Below, piece after piece: positions 1 to 8,591 of a stretch of DNA of 64,000 nt. Each line of letters starts with the position of its first letter. Position 1 is the stretch's first letter. The position numbers and the translations under genes were made by a program. Where the stretch lies: positions 1,798,001 through 1,862,000 of the forward strand of contig NZ_CP098812.1 in assembly GCF_036825535.1 (NCBI RefSeq), given 5' to 3'. This stretch comes from Parasalinivibrio latis. Its GTDB lineage: Bacteria; Pseudomonadota; Gammaproteobacteria; Enterobacterales; Vibrionaceae. Under the pieces are notes generated by a model that worked only from the letters and a program-made list of their open reading frames with translations, did not search any database and had not been told where the DNA came from.

Positions 1-224
1 CTTTTGACGCCGAAGAGGAAGCCAAGGAGCAGGATTTTGAACAGGCGAACGGGGTCTATCGCAGGGCGGCCATTGTTGTGGCAATAGAGGTGGGCGACTT
101 CGTCGCGGATAAATTCAAAGTCGACGGCAGCATCGATTTTGCGAACGAGATGGTTTTTGGGGACCAACTGTTCGAGTGTCACCATCTCAATTTCATATTG
201 TTGAGGGCCAGGGTCTTTAAGCAT
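1..224 (-). CDS. IS transposase, N-terminal part (cut by window edge)
   Basis: About 74 residues are visible, reading leftwards out of the window from an ATG at 224. The segment has the typical N-terminal look of IS1182/IS5-like transposases: a QLVPKNHLVRKID stretch, then NGRPAIDPVRLFK and a hydrophobic LLLGFLFG end. This is the DUF772-type domain that precedes the DDE catalytic domain. The catalytic part lies outside the window, so I cannot tell whether the element is intact. The terminal inverted repeat should lie between 225 and about 345, but I could not define it. The family assignment is from remembered family motifs. Confidence 0.7.
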   Translation of the reverse strand, partial: MLKDPGPQQYEIEMVTLEQLVPKNHLVRKIDAAVDFEFIRDEVAHLYCHNNGRPAIDPVRLFKILLLGFLFGVK

Positions 225-266
225 GTCACCACATCCATGATTGATTTGCTTATCCCTTATTAGATC

Positions 267-326
267 AAAGCCCCAGCCAAATGGCTAGGGCTTTGTCAGC
301 AGTCTGAAGGCTCCAAAAGGAGCCTT
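267..326. terminator. Two inverted repeats between transposase and yajQ
   Basis: There are two hairpins. The first is a 12-base arm pair at 267-278/283-294 (AAAGCCCCAGCC with one mismatch, loop AAAT). The second is a perfect 8-base pair at 307-314/319-326 (AAGGCTCC, loop AAAA). Both lie just past the yajQ stop on the minus strand. Neither is followed by a real T-run, so intrinsic termination is plausible but not secure. Part of this could also belong to the insertion-sequence end. Confidence 0.4.
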
Positions 327-348
327 TAGCTGCGATTACACAGGCGTA

Positions 349-831
349 TTAGTCACGGAAGTTGGTGAACTGGAAAGGCTGGCCAAGATCGGACTCGCGA
401 ACGAGTTGCATTGTGGCTTGCAGGTCGTCACGCTTCTTGCCGGTAACACGAACTTGCTTGTCCTGGATTTGAGCTTGGACTTTAATCTTGGATGCCTTGA
501 TTGCTTTTACCAGTTTACGGCCAGTGTCAGTGTCAATTCCATTCTTGAAATTGATTTGCTGGTGGAACTGCTTGCCTGAATGCTCGGCGTCTTTTACTTC
601 CATTGCGCGGGCATCAACACCTCGCTTTGCCAGGTTGCCGCGAAGAATATCCAGCATCTGACGCAGTTGGAAATCATCCTCAGCAGACATTTTCACTGTC
701 TCATCTTTCTGCTCAAAACTTGCGTCCACACCCCGGAAATCGAAGCGTCCACTCAGCTCACGGCTCGAGTTGTCGACGGCGTTTTTCAGTTCAACGGCAT
801 CAATTTCGGAAACAATATCAAATGAAGGCAT
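349..831 (-). CDS. yajQ: YajQ-family nucleotide-binding protein
   Basis: The 160-residue protein is full length for the DUF520/YajQ family. It starts MPSFDIVSEID and carries the conserved SGRFDFRGVDAS, KRGVDARAMEV and GKKRDDLQ segments. YajQ proteins have a double ferredoxin-like fold. They bind nucleotides (in some species cyclic-di-GMP, where they act as effectors with a LysR regulator), but the role in this lineage is unknown. The start is supported by GGGGAAAG a few bases upstream. It stands alone, with the next minus-strand gene (DAHP synthase) ending 34 bases upstream of its ATG. Confidence 0.95.
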   Translation of the reverse strand: MPSFDIVSEIDAVELKNAVDNSSRELSGRFDFRGVDASFEQKDETVKMSAEDDFQLRQMLDILRGNLAKRGVDARAMEVKDAEHSGKQFHQQINFKNGIDTDTGRKLVKAIKASKIKVQAQIQDKQVRVTGKKRDDLQATMQLVRESDLGQPFQFTNFRD

Positions 832-864
832 GTTCTTTCCCCAGAATAATTCAACGTAAACCTG

Positions 865-1914
865 TTAGCGAGCAGCGACGGCAGATGCCAGTACATCCAG
901 CATTCGCTGCGTATCATTCCAGCCAATACACGGATCCGTGATGGACTGGCCGTAATTTAGGGTAGAAGGGGATGTTACCACCTGGTTCCCTTCCACCAAG
1001 AAGCTTTCAGCCATAATACCGGCGATATGGTTGTCACCTTCGCGGATTTGGCGGCCAATTTCTTCTGCCACATTCAACTGTAATTTATGTTGCTTCTGGC
1101 AATTCGCATGACTGAAATCGACAATAAGACGCTCAGGGAGATCAAACTGCGCAAGCACGCTTGCTGCGTCCACGACATCATGCCGGTGGTAATTAGGCTG
1201 TTTGCCGCCGCGCAGGATCACATGGCCATATGGGTTACCTTCCGTGCGGTAAATAGTCATACGGCCGTCTTTATCCGGCGAACAGAACATGTGGGATGCC
1301 CGAGCAGCACGGACGGCGTCTACGGCAATTTTGACGTTGCCGTCTGTTCCGTTTTTAAATCCAACCGGGCATGAAAGTGCTGATGCCATTTCGCGGTGGA
1401 TCTGGGATTCCGTTGTACGGGCTCCAATCGCCCCCCAAGATATAAGGTCAGCCAGATATTGCCCGGTGATCATGTCGAGAAACTCGGTGGCTGTAGGCAT
1501 ACCCAGGCCGTTAATGTCTACCAGCAATTTACGTGCTGTAGCGAGTCCCCGTGCAATATCATAGGTGTTATCGAGACCAGGGTCGTTGATAAGGCCTTTC
1601 CAGCCTACAACAGTGCGAGGTTTCTCAAAATAAGTGCGCATTACAATGAAAAGCTCAGCAGCATATTTATCTGCTTCTTTTTTAAGCTTTTCTGCGTAGT
1701 CTATAGCCGCAGCAGGATCATGAATAGAGCATGGCCCCACTACAACCAACAGGCGATTTTGGTCTTTCCCTAACAGGATATCTTCAACCTGTCGGCGGGA
1801 TTGCAAGATATGCTCTGACACAGCGTCTGACAGCGGGAATTGGGCTGACAATTCGGTAGGTGTCGGCATTTGGGCAACGGGTTTTGTTCGTAATTCGTCA
1901 GTCTTAAATGGCAT
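865..1914 (-). CDS. aroH: DAHP synthase, class I, Trp-type (AroH-like)
   Basis: 3-deoxy-7-phosphoheptulonate synthase condenses PEP and erythrose-4-phosphate, the first step of the shikimate pathway. Family motifs are complete: GPCSIHD, RTYFEKPRT, GWKGL, SWGAIGARTTESQ, GFKNGTDG, VDFSHAN and SITDPCIGW. Compared from memory with the three E. coli isozymes, the middle and C-terminal parts (SPDKDGRMTIY, GNPYGHVI, IAGIMAES) are closest to Trp-sensitive AroH, not AroG or AroF. I take the ATG at 1914 (349 residues, MPFKTDELRT, matching the AroH N-terminus), which has AAGG 8 bases upstream. The ATG at 1935 lacks a ribosome site. I found no convincing TrpR or TyrR operator upstream. Feedback specificity is inferred only. 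Confidence 0.93.
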   Translation of the reverse strand: MPFKTDELRTKPVAQMPTPTELSAQFPLSDAVSEHILQSRRQVEDILLGKDQNRLLVVVGPCSIHDPAAAIDYAEKLKKEADKYAAELFIVMRTYFEKPRTVVGWKGLINDPGLDNTYDIARGLATARKLLVDINGLGMPTATEFLDMITGQYLADLISWGAIGARTTESQIHREMASALSCPVGFKNGTDGNVKIAVDAVRAARASHMFCSPDKDGRMTIYRTEGNPYGHVILRGGKQPNYHRHDVVDAASVLAQFDLPERLIVDFSHANCQKQHKLQLNVAEEIGRQIREGDNHIAGIMAESFLVEGNQVVTSPSTLNYGQSITDPCIGWNDTQRMLDVLASAVAAR

Positions 1915-2294
1915 TTTCGTTGCCTTGCGGAACATCGTGTGAGTACTAAAGCTCGCTAAGATAACAGAAAAGAGCGGCCATTAAATCAATCCTGTGACCA
2001 ATCAGGCACTTTTTATCCTATCTAATGCCTATTGTTGCAAAACTGTAAGTACATTTTGGGCTCACAAGACTCAGCTGCATGTCTTTAATGTTAGCAATCA
2101 ATGCAAATGGATGGTTGATGGAAGCTTCATTTCTTCCTGTATTGCCCCGATATGGTGCGAACATTGACTTGACTGCGAAAAACCTTTGATTGCACTTGAG
2201 TGAAAATGCGGCGTTCAGGTAATGTGACCAGAGGGCAGACCGAATAACTTCTTCCCTCTATTTTGGCTCGATATATTTATTGAATTGGTGTTGT
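1915..2294. promoter_or_regulatory. Divergent intergenic region aroH / PEP-synthase-like gene
   Basis: About 380 bases separate two divergently transcribed genes, so promoters in both directions must lie here. The region is AT-rich with TTGACTTGACTG-like stretches around 2164-2175, but I cannot assign a -35/-10 pair with confidence. I see no open frame of interest, no clear operator and no hairpin. Confidence 0.35.
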
Positions 2295-3089
2295 ATGTCT
2301 CAAATGGATTTTGCTTCTACAATCGTGCTGAATAACATTGACCAGCTCGAAAACAATATAAATAACGTCGCAGTTGTGCAACTTGCCACCCTGGCTGAAT
2401 CTGAACTTGGCCTGTCACCTGCTGATATTCTCCTTGGCGAAGTGGATGGAGCTTCAAAAACCAAAGTGACTGCGGACTCCTTGGTTGACTACCTTACATC
2501 CCTCATTGAAAAAGCAGCCGGGAACAGTAAAGCGGTCAACGTGATGTTGTATGACAAAATAAGCAACGATGCACCTGTCATGGGATTCCGCGGAGTATCC
2601 GGATATCGCTCAACAGAAGGGCATGCTTATTTCAGTGCAGAATGTTCTGCGATAAAAGCTGCCATCAGCAAGGGTATCAAGGTAGATATCCTTGTGCCTT
2701 TTGTCCGTACTGCCAGTGAAGCTGCTACCGCCATTGACCTTTTGGCTGAACAGGGCCTGGTTCGCGGTTTCGAGCAACTTAAGGTTTATCTGGTATCCCA
2801 GCTTCCTGCCAACGTTTTACAAACCGAAGCTTTGCTGGCGTACTTTGATGGTGTCTTTATTGATGCTGACTCTTTGGCGGTATTTACCCTGGGTACACTT
2901 GGCGGGGATGAAACTCCGGCATATACCGTGTTTAAAACAAACGAAACGGTGATTTCGTTGATCCACCATGCATTGTTACAGACGGAGAAATCCGGTAAGC
3001 CGGGATGGCTGGTAACGAGGGGTGACGGGGAAGCGAAAAAGTTGGTGGATAAACTGGAACTGGCGGCTGGATCTGTAGTGCTTGCCTGA
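2295..3089 (+). CDS. Degenerate PEP-synthase C-terminal domain protein (probable pseudoenzyme)
   Basis: This is a 264-residue protein whose residues 95-250 align by eye with the C-terminal PEP/pyruvate TIM barrel of phosphoenolpyruvate synthase: MGFRG (96-100), then VPFVRT (134-139), LLAEQGLVRG and AYFDG. PpsA is about 790 residues, so the ATP-grasp and phosphohistidine domains are absent. The active-site motifs are eroded: CEIPSN of PpsA reads SQLPAN (168-173), GSND reads DADS (190-193), and the GICGQGPSD loop with the catalytic Cys reads WLVTRGDGE (238-246). It should therefore not make PEP. A structural or regulatory role is a guess. I chose the ATG at 2295 over a TTG at 2280; MSQMDF could also start at 2304. 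Confidence 0.8.
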   Translation: MSQMDFASTIVLNNIDQLENNINNVAVVQLATLAESELGLSPADILLGEVDGASKTKVTADSLVDYLTSLIEKAAGNSKAVNVMLYDKISNDAPVMGFRGVSGYRSTEGHAYFSAECSAIKAAISKGIKVDILVPFVRTASEAATAIDLLAEQGLVRGFEQLKVYLVSQLPANVLQTEALLAYFDGVFIDADSLAVFTLGTLGGDETPAYTVFKTNETVISLIHHALLQTEKSGKPGWLVTRGDGEAKKLVDKLELAAGSVVLA

Positions 3090-3106
3090 TTACCCCGACA
3101 AAAAGA

Positions 3107-3131
3107 GCCCGAAACTATTCCTGTTTCGGGC
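3107..3131 (-). terminator. Intrinsic terminator, convergent genes
   Basis: The 9-base arms GCCCGAAAC/GTTTCGGGC have a 7-base loop and lie between the PEP-synthase-like gene (plus) and rsmF (minus). Read on the minus strand the stem is followed by TCTTTTTG, a good T-run, so it best serves rsmF. It may also stop the plus-strand gene 18 bases upstream. Confidence 0.75.
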
Positions 3132-3252
3132 TTAGGGGAATGGCTCGTGAGAGCCGTGCGCTAATCGATCGAAGATGGTAAAGAAACCTTACATAATCTC
3201 AGCTTAGACCAAGAAAGGGTGCTACACGTGTCATAGCTGAGAAATAGTTTAA

Positions 3253-4686
3253 TTACGCTTCAAATAGGTTAGTGTCACGTACCAACTCTCTTGGCAGGCC
3301 ATTTTTCACCCTGTTTCCTACCCATTTTCCCAGACCGATTGGTTGCCCCCGGTAACAGACAATCACTTCCCCTTTAGAGGATTCAAGGTCTGGGCGAACA
3401 TCACGACCCATGTACCACTCACGCGCATCTTCTATAGTCAGTTCGATGCATTGGGGTTCGCGCCCGGTAGCGAGGGCCATGACAGCTTCATGCTGCCATC
3501 GGAATCCCTTTTTATGAGTTTCAGCTAATTTGATGCCCATACGATCAAATCGCATCTCAGACAGCATCGGTTCCAGAGCCTGTGGGAACAGCCAAACTTC
3601 GCTGTCGCGCAGCCAAACAGAACCATCTTCCTGAGGTAACACCAGCCCAAGGGCTTTCTGAAGCTCTGAGGCAATTTCCTGTTGGACTTTGGCTTTGGCC
3701 TTGGTAAACGGGAAATTCCGCAGCTTTTTATTTGCCAGATCAGTTTCCACTGCAGCCAATTTGCGGATCCGGGCGACAAAGAATCCTTCACTGTCATAGA
3801 TTTGTGGAAAGATATGGAGGAAACCTTCTTCAGTAATGGCAGCTTCCGCATTCGGGAACAGATCTTCCAGCGATTCAAATGCCACAGCCTCACCGTAGGT
3901 GTCTTTCAGGAACTGGCAGATACCCTGGTTTTCTGTCCGGTTCAGTGTACAAGTGGAGTAAACCATAACGCCGCCGGGTTTCAATGCCTGGAATGCACTG
4001 ATAATAAGATCGCGCTGGGTATCACCAATCTCTTCCACTGACTCCGGGCTCCAGTTTTTGAATGCATCCGGATCCTTACGCACGGTGCCCTCACCGGAGC
4101 ATGGCGCATCAAGCAAAATGGCATCAAACTGTTCCGGCAACCAAGTGCCGAATACCCGCCCGTCAAAGTGTGTTATCGCTGCATTGCGTACACCGCATCG
4201 TGAAAGGTTGGCGTGCATGCTTTTAATTCGGCTGGCTGAATACTCGTTTGCAACCAGAATTCCGTGATTTTCCATCGCTGCGGCAATCTGGGTGGTTTTA
4301 GAGCCCGGCGCAGCGGCAACATCCAACACATGGGTGAGCTCCTGGTTATTTTGCAGGAGTGCCGTTACCGGCATCATCGAACTGGCTTCCTGGATGTAAA
4401 ACATGCCTGACATATGCTCAGCAGTATTACCCAGCGGGACAACTTCTTCATCCTCACGTTCAATCCAGAAACCTGTCTCGCACCAGGGAACCGGAATCAA
4501 TGTCCATCCCTTCTCCGCTGCACGTGCTTGAAAGGCCTCAATGGTTGTTTTAAGGGTGTTTACGCGAATACTGCGGCGCAGAGGGCGTTTACAAGACGCG
4601 ACAAACTCATCCATGGAAAGATGAGAGGGCATGATCGATTCAATTTGGGATAGAAAGGCGTCGGGGAGAAGGATGTTAGAGTGCAC
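3253..4686 (-). CDS. rsmF: 16S rRNA (cytosine-1407-C5) methyltransferase
   Basis: RsmF (YebU) makes m5C1407 in 16S rRNA using SAM. The 477-residue length and order match E. coli RsmF. The N-terminal PLRRSIRVNTLK region comes first. The SAM motif I follows (DVAAAPGSKTTQIA), then the Pro-Cys motif DAPCSGEG in which Cys releases the product, then the catalytic Cys motif VYSTCTLN. The C-terminal PUA-like part includes LGIKLAETHKKGFRWQHEAVMAL split over two segments. It ends about 120 bases before a strong terminator at 3107-3131 and lies downstream of letB, from which a 12-bp hairpin separates it. Confidence 0.96.
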   Translation of the reverse strand: MHSNILLPDAFLSQIESIMPSHLSMDEFVASCKRPLRRSIRVNTLKTTIEAFQARAAEKGWTLIPVPWCETGFWIEREDEEVVPLGNTAEHMSGMFYIQEASSMMPVTALLQNNQELTHVLDVAAAPGSKTTQIAAAMENHGILVANEYSASRIKSMHANLSRCGVRNAAITHFDGRVFGTWLPEQFDAILLDAPCSGEGTVRKDPDAFKNWSPESVEEIGDTQRDLIISAFQALKPGGVMVYSTCTLNRTENQGICQFLKDTYGEAVAFESLEDLFPNAEAAITEEGFLHIFPQIYDSEGFFVARIRKLAAVETDLANKKLRNFPFTKAKAKVQQEIASELQKALGLVLPQEDGSVWLRDSEVWLFPQALEPMLSEMRFDRMGIKLAETHKKGFRWQHEAVMALATGREPQCIELTIEDAREWYMGRDVRPDLESSKGEVIVCYRGQPIGLGKWVGNRVKNGLPRELVRDTNLFEA

Positions 4687-4735
4687 CGTGCTGTCTCTTT
4701 AGCAATAACAAAACCCGCGGAGTCTAACACAAACA

Positions 4736-4763
4736 ATCAGGGCGGTGTATTCACCGCCCTGAT
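4736..4763 (-). terminator. Terminator after letAB
   Basis: A perfect 12-base inverted repeat (ATCAGGGCGGTG, loop of 4) begins 13 bases past the letB stop on the minus strand. It is followed there by the moderately T-rich TGTTTGTGTT. It separates the letAB transcript from rsmF. Confidence 0.65.
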
Positions 4764-4775
4764 ACCATGGATTAT

Positions 4776-7400
4776 TTACGGCGCTGGAATGGCTGTCCGC
4801 CATTTCTGCCAGTCTGTATCCGGTTTGCTGTAAAGGAAGAAATGCTGCCCATTGCGAGCCTTTCTCTCAAGGGTTTGGGTATCAGGGGTGGCAAATGCAA
4901 TTCCGCCCTTGATAAGGCTGTCGACGGTGCCGGTTTTTATATTTGCACCGGTCAAGCCTATTGAGACATCGACACCTGATGCATTCCAGAACACGGTGTT
5001 GCGACGTACCAGGTATGAGTAGTCTTTCCCGACAGTGGCGTAGATAAGTACCCTGTCAGCAAGGGAACCCAGTTCAACTTTGGTGACTGTCCCGACCTCA
5101 AAGTCCCGGTACATAATAGGCGTCCCAACACTCACAGAACCCCTTGTCTCACTTTCCAGGACAAGAGTCAGTCCGTTATCAAACGGGCGGGACTGGTGAA
5201 GTGAGAAGTTTGACTGAGTCAGCCCTTTGCCGGGTTCTACAGCAATGTAAGTACCCAGAAGGCTGTCCAGGTTCTCTGTTTCTGTCAGGCTGATTTTGGG
5301 TTTAACTACCCAATAGTAAGAATTAGACTGGCTGAATGTCGAAGCGTATTCAGGATAAAGCCTTGCCGTAATTTTTACGTTACCTGCTTTGAGATCCGGG
5401 ACGAGCGACCGTACTTCTCCGACATTAATTCCCTTGTAGCGTATGCCACTGCCTTTTTTCAGCCCTTCCGCCGTTGGGGAGTACAGGGTGATTTCCCGGC
5501 CATAGGAAGCAGCTTCGGAGCGAGAGTGATAGAGTTTCCAGTTCTTGCCTGATTTGGCGCTGGTACCTGGCATATCACCAAACCCGATTCCACCGTTAAC
5601 GACAGCTTTAAGTGGTCCCGCGGATATTTCTACTCCTTCAAGGTTGGCTTTTACATCAATACCTGACTGGTTCCAGAAAACAGTATCCTTGGTGAGTAAA
5701 TGGCGGTAGCGGTTTTCTATATCAATGTCGACATAGAACAGGCTTCCGCTCAGGCCAAATTTCTGTACGCGCCCAACCGGAAAACGTCGGTAAAGCACCG
5801 GGCTACCGGCCGACACCTGCGGGAAACTGTCTGTGACAAGACGCAGGGTAGAGGAGCCGGGGCGGTTTTCCTGGGCCGAGCGGGCCTGGAACTTTGAGGT
5901 GTACAGGTTGTAGTGATCTTTTACACCTTCCGGGCCTTCAGAGGTAAACGACACGGCCGGTGATGCTATTTGGGCAACGGCTGGGACACTGAACTCGACG
6001 CCGTCTGCACTGATGTTTCCGCTAATACCGCCAAGGATAAAGAACTGGCTTTTTTTGCGGACCAGATGTGCGTACTGGTGATAGATAACCGCGGTCATCT
6101 CGACTTCGCCGTCAGCGAGGCCGACACGGTCAATGAAACCTACTTCAATACCCCGGTGGATTACCTTGGTATTCTCCTTGATACCATAGGCATCCCGGGC
6201 ATCCAGTTTGACGTGGAGGGTACCGGGTTCTTCGCTGATTTGCTGTTGGCGGGAAATGGCAACAAAGTCGCGGCTGGGTTTACCTTGACCGGGTACCAGT
6301 GTGAGGTAGTTGCCAGTAACGATATTGGAAATATTGCGGAACTCAGTCAATCCGACTTCAGGAACCTCAAGTATGAATTTGGTTCCTGTTTTCAGCAGGT
6401 CTGCCATGCTTGGGTCGATGTCGACAAGGGCAGTGGATGTTCCGCGCTGTTTATTGGCTTCAATATCGTCGACGCGGCCAATTTCCAGCCCCTGGTACAT
6501 GATAGGGGCACCTTTTGGCCGGATGTTATGGCGTTTAGGCAGGTCAATCTTAATCCTGACACCGCGTTGGGCACTGTTGATATCAGAATAGAGAGTGTAC
6601 ATCCCGCCTTCTACGCTGGGGCTGCCATTCTGCGGGGAGTCAAACGCAATAGCGCCGCCAATCAAGGCTGACAGGCTGTCAAACTGTACGTTTATGCCAT
6701 CAAAACCGACCTGGGCGGCAACCCCGCTGACATTCCAGAACCGGGAGTCACTCTTAACCAGCTCTTTATACTGAGGTTCTATGTTGGCGTAGATTTCCAC
6801 TGACTTATTGTCAGGGGTAAGTCGGTAATTGAATACCTCACCAACGGGAATTTTCTTGTAATAAATCTGAGAGCCTACTGAGAGGGAACCCAAATCCGGT
6901 GCGAGCAATTTTACATCCAGGCCTCCATCCCGTGCGGCGCTGTTAACCGGCTCATCAACGGCTGTGAATACGGTTGATTCCTCTTTGGATTTACCCGGAG
7001 CGACAGCAATATAGTTACCGGACACCAGGGCATCAAGGCCACTGATACCTGTGACAGTGGCTTTGGGTTTGACCAACCAGAACTCTGTGTCTTTGACCAG
7101 AAGCTTTGTGGCTTCCGGGTAAATTTCGGCATCCGCATAAATACTGATCAAATCCTGTGACAGTGTCACATTTCGGACCATGCCGACCTGAAGACCCTGA
7201 TAGCGGATAACAGTGCGACCGGGTACCAGCCCCTGTGCATCTTTAAAATAAATCTTGATCGGTTCACCGGCACTGTTCATTGCGTTGTATAGCAGCCAGC
7301 CGGCCAGCGCGAAGGCAAGTACAGGTAACAGCCACAGAGGGGATATTCCCCGGCTCTTCTTGACTACGGGTTGGTATATTTCGGCGTCGTTGTTATTCAT
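4776..7400 (-). CDS. letB: Seven-MCE-domain intermembrane lipid transport protein LetB
   Basis: The 874-residue protein (E. coli LetB/YebT has 877) carries one N-terminal membrane helix (about residues 20-40) and seven tandem MCE domains. Each is marked by a G-x-x-V-x-Y-x-G-x-x-V-G-type core: IRYQGLQVG, IYYKKIPVG, IMYQGLEIG, VIHRGIEVG, VLYRRFPVG, IRYKGINVG and IMYRDFEVG. LetB hexamers stack into a hollow tunnel spanning the periplasm that carries lipids between inner and outer membranes, with LetA as the inner-membrane partner. It overlaps the end of letA by 8 bases, so the two are translationally coupled. A perfect matS site (7157-7169) lies inside the gene. Confidence 0.95.
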   Translation of the reverse strand: MNNNDAEIYQPVVKKSRGISPLWLLPVLAFALAGWLLYNAMNSAGEPIKIYFKDAQGLVPGRTVIRYQGLQVGMVRNVTLSQDLISIYADAEIYPEATKLLVKDTEFWLVKPKATVTGISGLDALVSGNYIAVAPGKSKEESTVFTAVDEPVNSAARDGGLDVKLLAPDLGSLSVGSQIYYKKIPVGEVFNYRLTPDNKSVEIYANIEPQYKELVKSDSRFWNVSGVAAQVGFDGINVQFDSLSALIGGAIAFDSPQNGSPSVEGGMYTLYSDINSAQRGVRIKIDLPKRHNIRPKGAPIMYQGLEIGRVDDIEANKQRGTSTALVDIDPSMADLLKTGTKFILEVPEVGLTEFRNISNIVTGNYLTLVPGQGKPSRDFVAISRQQQISEEPGTLHVKLDARDAYGIKENTKVIHRGIEVGFIDRVGLADGEVEMTAVIYHQYAHLVRKKSQFFILGGISGNISADGVEFSVPAVAQIASPAVSFTSEGPEGVKDHYNLYTSKFQARSAQENRPGSSTLRLVTDSFPQVSAGSPVLYRRFPVGRVQKFGLSGSLFYVDIDIENRYRHLLTKDTVFWNQSGIDVKANLEGVEISAGPLKAVVNGGIGFGDMPGTSAKSGKNWKLYHSRSEAASYGREITLYSPTAEGLKKGSGIRYKGINVGEVRSLVPDLKAGNVKITARLYPEYASTFSQSNSYYWVVKPKISLTETENLDSLLGTYIAVEPGKGLTQSNFSLHQSRPFDNGLTLVLESETRGSVSVGTPIMYRDFEVGTVTKVELGSLADRVLIYATVGKDYSYLVRRNTVFWNASGVDVSIGLTGANIKTGTVDSLIKGGIAFATPDTQTLERKARNGQHFFLYSKPDTDWQKWRTAIPAP
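7157..7169. other. matS site (MatP binding), perfect
   Basis: GTGACAGTGTCAC fits the published consensus GTGACRNYGTCAC at every position. It lies within letB. MatP bound to such sites organises the Ter macrodomain and delays segregation of the terminus. Confidence 0.85.
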
Positions 7401-8580
7401 TTTTATCCCATATTAAACGAGAATCCAGGCTCTCAGCAGCGAGCATTGTCAGCACTACCACCAATCCAAACGCAACTGCACCTGGGCCTGGGGTAAAATC
7501 GAGAATCTGTCCACGGTCAATCAATGCAACCATCAGGGCGATGACGAAAAGGTCCATCATCGACCACTTTCCAATCCACTGGACAATGCCATAGAGCTTC
7601 ATCTCAAACCGCTGATAAACACGATTGCGGGTATGTATACAAAATAAGATAAAGCCAAGTCCAAGGATTTTAGCTACAGGGACGATAATGCTCGCAGTGA
7701 AGATAATAATGGCAATACCTGTCATACCGTTTTTAATCAAACTGGCAACACCTGAAAAAATGGTATCTTCCAGCCGCTTGCCATTCGTCAGCAGGATGGA
7801 GATTGGGAACAGGTTTGCCGGAAAAATAAACACTGTGGCAGAAATCAGGTAGGCCCAGGTTTTCTGGATGCTTAATGGTTCGCGTGTATGCAGTGTGGAG
7901 CCACAGCGCTGGCAGGAAGTTGCATCGATTGGGTTGTTTTCGCTGCAGTGGTGGCAACTGATTAGGTTGCCCTCAATCTCAGTGTTGTCACTTTCTTGTT
8001 GGTAAGCATTCCAGATTCGGCGTGTGCTGAAACGGGATAGAAGCAGCGAGTAAACCACCTGAAGAATGACAAAGCAGTACAGGCCTGGACCGACAAAGAT
8101 CTCTGCGTAGTCTTTGACTTTAAAACATGAGATGGCAAGGCTGATAAGGAATACATCTGCCATAACCCAGTATTTTAACTGACTGGTGATATTGAGGCTG
8201 CGCCGCAGCCAGTCTTTACTGTGGAAGTGCAGTGATGTGTAGGCACCTATGACTCCCAGGGAATAAACGACGGGGGCGATAACACTGCAAAACAGAACCA
8301 GTGCAGCGATAAACGGAAATGTAGAAAAAAGAGTGATTGTGCCAGTCAGCACGCTGGCTGGAATCATCGCACTGAACAAATCAATCGTGATCAGCGGGAA
8401 ATAGTATGCCGGTACTGCCAGAATGATAGTGGTAAGTGCAAGCGCCAGCTCGGCATACAAACTGCTGCTGTAGAATTTTGCAAGACGCACATCACAGCGG
8501 GGACAGCGCATAGACTCACCCGGTTTGATTGCATGTTGAAGGACATGCAAATCACATCCGGGACAACGGATACTGTACAT
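7393..8580 (-). CDS. letA: LetA/PqiA-type integral membrane protein
   Basis: The 395-residue polytopic protein has two repeats, each beginning with a CxxC zinc-ribbon pair: CPGCDLHVL with MRCPRCDVRL at the N-terminus, and CHHCSENNP with CQRCGSTL near residue 210. Each is followed by four hydrophobic segments. This is the PqiA/YebS (LetA) architecture. LetA works with LetB in lipid traffic across the envelope. It starts 11 bases after the stop of the upstream ABC exporter gene and overlaps letB, implying one transcript of exporter-letA-letB. Confidence 0.94.
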   Translation of the reverse strand: MYSIRCPGCDLHVLQHAIKPGESMRCPRCDVRLAKFYSSSLYAELALALTTIILAVPAYYFPLITIDLFSAMIPASVLTGTITLFSTFPFIAALVLFCSVIAPVVYSLGVIGAYTSLHFHSKDWLRRSLNITSQLKYWVMADVFLISLAISCFKVKDYAEIFVGPGLYCFVILQVVYSLLLSRFSTRRIWNAYQQESDNTEIEGNLISCHHCSENNPIDATSCQRCGSTLHTREPLSIQKTWAYLISATVFIFPANLFPISILLTNGKRLEDTIFSGVASLIKNGMTGIAIIIFTASIIVPVAKILGLGFILFCIHTRNRVYQRFEMKLYGIVQWIGKWSMMDLFVIALMVALIDRGQILDFTPGPGAVAFGLVVVLTMLAAESLDSRLIWDKNE

Positions 8581-8591
8581 AGAACGTGAAC

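Noticed and set aside
1920..1960. TrpR- or TyrR-like operator in front of the DAHP synthase gene
   Set aside because: A GAGTACTAAAGCTC string vaguely recalls a Trp operator half but lacks the symmetric CTAG core.
5970..6671. Open frame of 233 codons antisense to letB
   Set aside because: It overlaps two MCE repeats of letB and has no family features or start signals.
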